Source of the DNA: Sipunculus nudus
Taxonomy: Eukaryota > Annelida > Sipuncula > Golfingiida > Sipunculidae
Assembly (NCBI GenBank): GCA_026874595.1
Contig: CM049313.1
Span: 66,470,159 to 66,534,158 of the forward strand
Direction: 5' to 3'
DNA length: 64,000 nucleotides
The notes under the pieces: model-generated
Databases searched by the model: none
Told to the model about the DNA's origin: nothing
Seen by the model: the letters and a program-made list of their open reading frames with translations, nothing else
Position numbers and translations under genes: made by a program
Part shown: one piece after another, positions 60,986 to 64,000 of the stretch
Layout of the letters: each line of letters begins with the position of its first letter
Numbering within the stretch: the stretch's first letter is position 1

Positions 60986-62032
60986 AAGCCAAGGGATAGT
61001 AGAGCATTTTACAATAAAACGTATACACCGTCTCCTTTTGTTATGGTTATGGGCTGTCATCTTAAAGGAAAATGGACATTCCTTTTGCCTAAAGCTTGTT
61101 TCTATAGTACGTAATCCTTATCTGTATAATCGGCATTAATATACCGTATGCAAATATATCTCGAATAGTCGCTCTGTATAATTTTCAATTCGGCTGTTTA
61201 AACCTTGCCGTATGTGTAGTCCAGATGCATAGTCCATACGTAATCTGTATCCGCAAGCTGCCAGGAGCTACGCCCTACGCATATTAATCAACATTTTTTG
61301 TTTGAGCTCCGTTAGAAGTGTGTATGTATCTGCCACTGTTGGTCCGTTTATCTGAGAGCAACTGTCAGCAAAAATTTCATGAATGTAATAAGTTAAAGTT
61401 TTTGGATGGTTTTATTAACCTTTTTTATTATCACCATGTTAATGTGTTAAGGACTAAAGTATACTTTACTTTGGAGACAGTTCAATTTGTTTGTCCCGGT
61501 CTTGGGGAACATTATAAGTATTAATAACCGAACTATGCGAGCACAAGTGTGGTCTACTTGGAATCAACTTTGTTATGGCGGGCAGAACTTACCCGTAGTG
61601 CAACAATCGAATTAGTAAACCGTGGTTAAAATTCACTCGGCTAAGATTACGTACGAAACACAGATAATTGTTTTCAGAAACTTGTTAATATTTTAGGTTG
61701 ATGTCATGGGGTCTCGATCTATGTGGTTTCTAGTTTTCAGGATAGGATTTAAAGATGTAAGGAATATGTTGTATTAATGACATTTATTATATAAATCTTT
61801 CAGAAATAAACCACACTGGCATTTTTTAATATCCTGGCTTAATTAGGTAAATGCACACATGTAGAATTTGATTCCGGGCCCCTGCCTGTGCTTTACCCCT
61901 AGACAACGGAAGGCGGGTCCACACTGGTCGAAATGTGTCCTCCCTTTTAAGATCATAAGATATTTTCCCTTCGATCATAAGATTCTACCCTTCGATTACT
62001 ACTGAGCCATCATTTCGCATCGCAAATTGTAA
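60986..62032. other. Intergenic sequence without recognised features
   Basis: No supported gene or element up to the start of the retroelement. Confidence 0.4.
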
Positions 62033-62854
62033 TCATACCAAAAGAGAAAGAAGAAATAATAATCCAAGCGAAGAAATCTCTGCTATTCCACAACAAAAAC
62101 ACGTGGAACAAAAGTAACAACAAACAGCTGTTTGACGTGACAATAAGCAGCTACGATGGGGCAGAGACATGCGACCTGGTGGGGCTTTAGCTATTGAATT
62201 GCAAAGGATCGATGGAAACAATGTAGGATTGTATTGAGATGACGGCACGCAGTATCGCAGTATGCAACTTAAAACCCAGAGACGCTGAACAAGCAAAAAA
62301 GAAAGTTCGCCATATATTCAGCCAACTTGGCCTAAATATCACAACCGAAGCCAATAAAAAACAAAAGACTTCATGGACATCACATATTAGACCTCGCCAA
62401 AAAAATACAAGCAATACATGAAGCCGAACAATATCCCAACTTATATCCATAAGCACAGCAACCTCCCCTATCCATAAAAAAGAATATACCAGAAAGTAAA
62501 ACAAAAGACTTTCCACCATTTCATTCCAGCGCAGAGGTATTCAACAGAGCTGCACCAACATACCAAGAGGCATTAAGGAAAAGCGGATATAGCTAAACAC
62601 TGAAATACACCGGACCGCATCAACCCGACACAAGTAGTAAGAGAAGCAAGAACGAGAAACATCACTTGGTTCAACCCACCTTACAGCGCAAATGTAAAAA
62701 CAAACATCGGCAAAAAGTTCCTGCAACTTCTAAATAAGTGCTTTCCCCCGGACCACAAATTGTACAATATCCTGAACCGAAATACAGTGAAACCTAGCTA
62801 CAGCTGCAAGCCAAACATAAACTAATAATATCGACACATAACCAAAAACGCCTA

Positions 62855-63451
62855 AAGCCTCGGTCACTACCCGCTTCGGTCACCGCACACCGTAGAGTAC
62901 CGCACGGTTTTTGACCGCAGGAATACTTAAGCTTCGGTCACAACCCGCTGCGGTCACCGCAAACCGTAGAGTACCGTGCGGTTTTGGGGACCGCAGGAAT
63001 ACTTAAGCTTCGGTCACAACCCGCTGCGGCCACCGCACACCGTAGATCAGCGTTCGGTTTTTGAAACCGCAGGAATACTTATGCGGGGGCGGCACGGTGT
63101 CTTCCTCATTCTCACGGCCTTCGCACGGTAAAGTAAGCTAACTCTGCGTACGTCGCAAGCTAACCTTGCGGAAGCCGCAAAGACCCCTTACGACAGCCGC
63201 GGGTAGCCGAGTTGGCGTTAAAAATCGCACGGGTATCCTGCGACCTCCCAACGTCTACTGTACGATGCCCGTACGGAGCCCGCAGGTGGCTACCTGACGC
63301 ACGGCCGCCGCATCAACTTGTTACGATCAGTTACGATCGTTGCGGAGTCCCTGCGGCATTTAAAAAAAGCACGGTTGCTGTGCGTCTACCGCACGGAATA
63401 GCCCAAAACACTCGCCGTACGGCGACCGTATCCCGGTTGTGACCGAGGCTT
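62855..63451. mobile_element. GC-rich TIR element inserted in the Penelope-like element
   Basis: The ends AAGCCTCGGTCACTACCCG and the reverse complement of CGGTTGTGACCGAGGCTT form ~18-base inverted repeats flanked by TA on both sides (62853-62854 and 63452-63453). The 597-base body is far more GC-rich than the flanks and encodes no transposase. It sits between the last RT-linked segment and the GIY-YIG segment, so it inserted after the retroelement. The TA duplication fits Tc1/mariner or a related superfamily. Confidence 0.8.
62858..63083. repeat. Three ~75-bp tandem units inside the GC-rich element
   Basis: The units start at 62858, 62932 and 63008. Each carries CTTCGGTCACAACCCGCTGC, ACCGTAGAGTACCG and GACCGCAGGAATACTTAAG. 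The outermost unit doubles as the terminal inverted repeat. Confidence 0.85.
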
Positions 63452-64000
63452 TAGTAAGAAAAGAGAGAAAGGAAACACGGAAGTTAACAACGCAAATTGC
63501 AAATGTAGAAATATACATCGAAACATACATAGGACTTACAGAGAACACATTTAAAACACGGTACCACGGAAACACTAGCAGCTTTAAAAACGAGAAATAC
63601 AGAAACAGCACAACGTTAAGCCAGTATGTATGGACCCTGAAAAAAAAAAAGAAAAAAGCACCATATGCCATAAGTTGGAAATACGCGCGAAACGCGGGCA
63701 TATTTAACCACAATAAAGAAAGGTAATTTATGCAACACAGAGATATATCTCAACATATGCAGACCAGAACAGAGCACATTGAATAATAGAAGCATACTGA
63801 CCTCCACACCTAAACAAAGGGCCAAGCACCTGCTGTTTAATATCAAGTTATCCTACAAATCGCCACCAAATAAACACAATGGCTACCTGAACCACGAAAA
63901 CATCAACGAACCCAGTAACTCAAGCTTAATCCAACTAATTTAAAAGAACTAAAATCACACATGATCATTTCAAGTCAGTCGTTACCTGAGGAGTGAGCCG

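Larger units (their letters stand above)
62041..63840 (+). pseudogene. Penelope-like retroelement, decayed reverse transcriptase plus GIY-YIG endonuclease
   Basis: Translated in shifting frames it gives LFDVTISSYDGAETCDLVG (reverse-transcriptase palm), then a YxDD box reading Tyr-stop-Asp-Asp at 62232-62243. The VRHIFSQLGLNITTEAN segment, RAAPTYQEALRKSGYS-like and FLQLLNKCFPPDHKLYNIL segments follow. After an insertion comes the endonuclease with ETYIGLTENTFKTRY (63520-63564), and in another frame CNTEIYLNICRPEQSTLNN (63731-63787) leading to a conserved RAKHLL end. RT followed by a C-terminal GIY-YIG is the hallmark of Penelope-like elements. Several stops and frameshifts show it is dead. The 5' part of the RT is missing, and bases 63841-64000 are probably its 3' tail. 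Confidence 0.85.

Noticed and set aside
62187-62519. 110-codon minus-strand frame
   Set aside because: Antisense to the Penelope-like reverse transcriptase segment.

Overview
This is eukaryotic, AT-rich, intron-rich and heavily repeated genomic DNA. The organism is most likely a mollusc or another lophotrochozoan. The clues are a NACHT-WD40 gene with large exons, many non-autonomous elements that start in a hairpin followed by (GTCY)n and a tandem-repeat core, tRNA-derived SINEs, a Penelope-like GIY-YIG retroelement and long (TA)n tracts. Nothing suggests a bacterial or viral replicon: there are no operons, no CRISPR array and no rRNA.

Gene region (about 1-20.4 kb). The one convincing protein gene lies on the + strand. 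It is an NWD1/NWD2-type NACHT-WD40 protein whose four 3' exons (2138-2266, 5756-9091, 10351-11174, 20087-20320) join through GT-AG introns of phase 1, 1 and 0. Together they give 1506 codons plus a stop. The true N-terminus lies before the window. Its introns are packed with repeats: a ~140-bp tandem-core element (172-1886), a ~180-bp tandem-core element (2694-5573) interrupted by a third element (4223-5187), and in the 8.9-kb last intron a foldback, three CRE-bearing 26-bp repeats, a composite element interrupted by another insertion (16179-17314), a SINE, and an inverted copy of the first element.

Downstream region (20.4-64 kb). I found no confident protein gene here. The stretch holds an inverted copy of the composite element (22.8-25.3 kb), a second copy of the element seen at 16.2 kb (25.9-27.3 kb), a TIR element (29.7-30.7 kb) at one end of a larger inverted-repeat structure (30.7/32.9 kb), a foldback (39.8-40.3 kb), several SINEs, and paired inverted arrays of a ~20-bp minisatellite (46.8-47.6 and 50.7-50.9 kb). 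These arrays bracket a Tigger/pogo-like remnant (47.6-48.9 kb) and a very small LTR element (49.76-50.18 kb). A probable minus-strand LTR lies at 51.0-51.8 kb. At the right edge is a decayed Penelope-like element (62.04-63.84 kb) with a GC-rich TIR element inserted into it.

The most interesting candidate is the miniature LTR element. It has two ~156-bp LTRs (TG...CA, 7-bp perfect terminal inverted repeats), a ~104-bp interior with PBS-like and polypurine-like ends, and a tRNA-type A box and B box inside each LTR. Assignments rest on reading the sequence and comparing it with remembered family features; no database search was possible.
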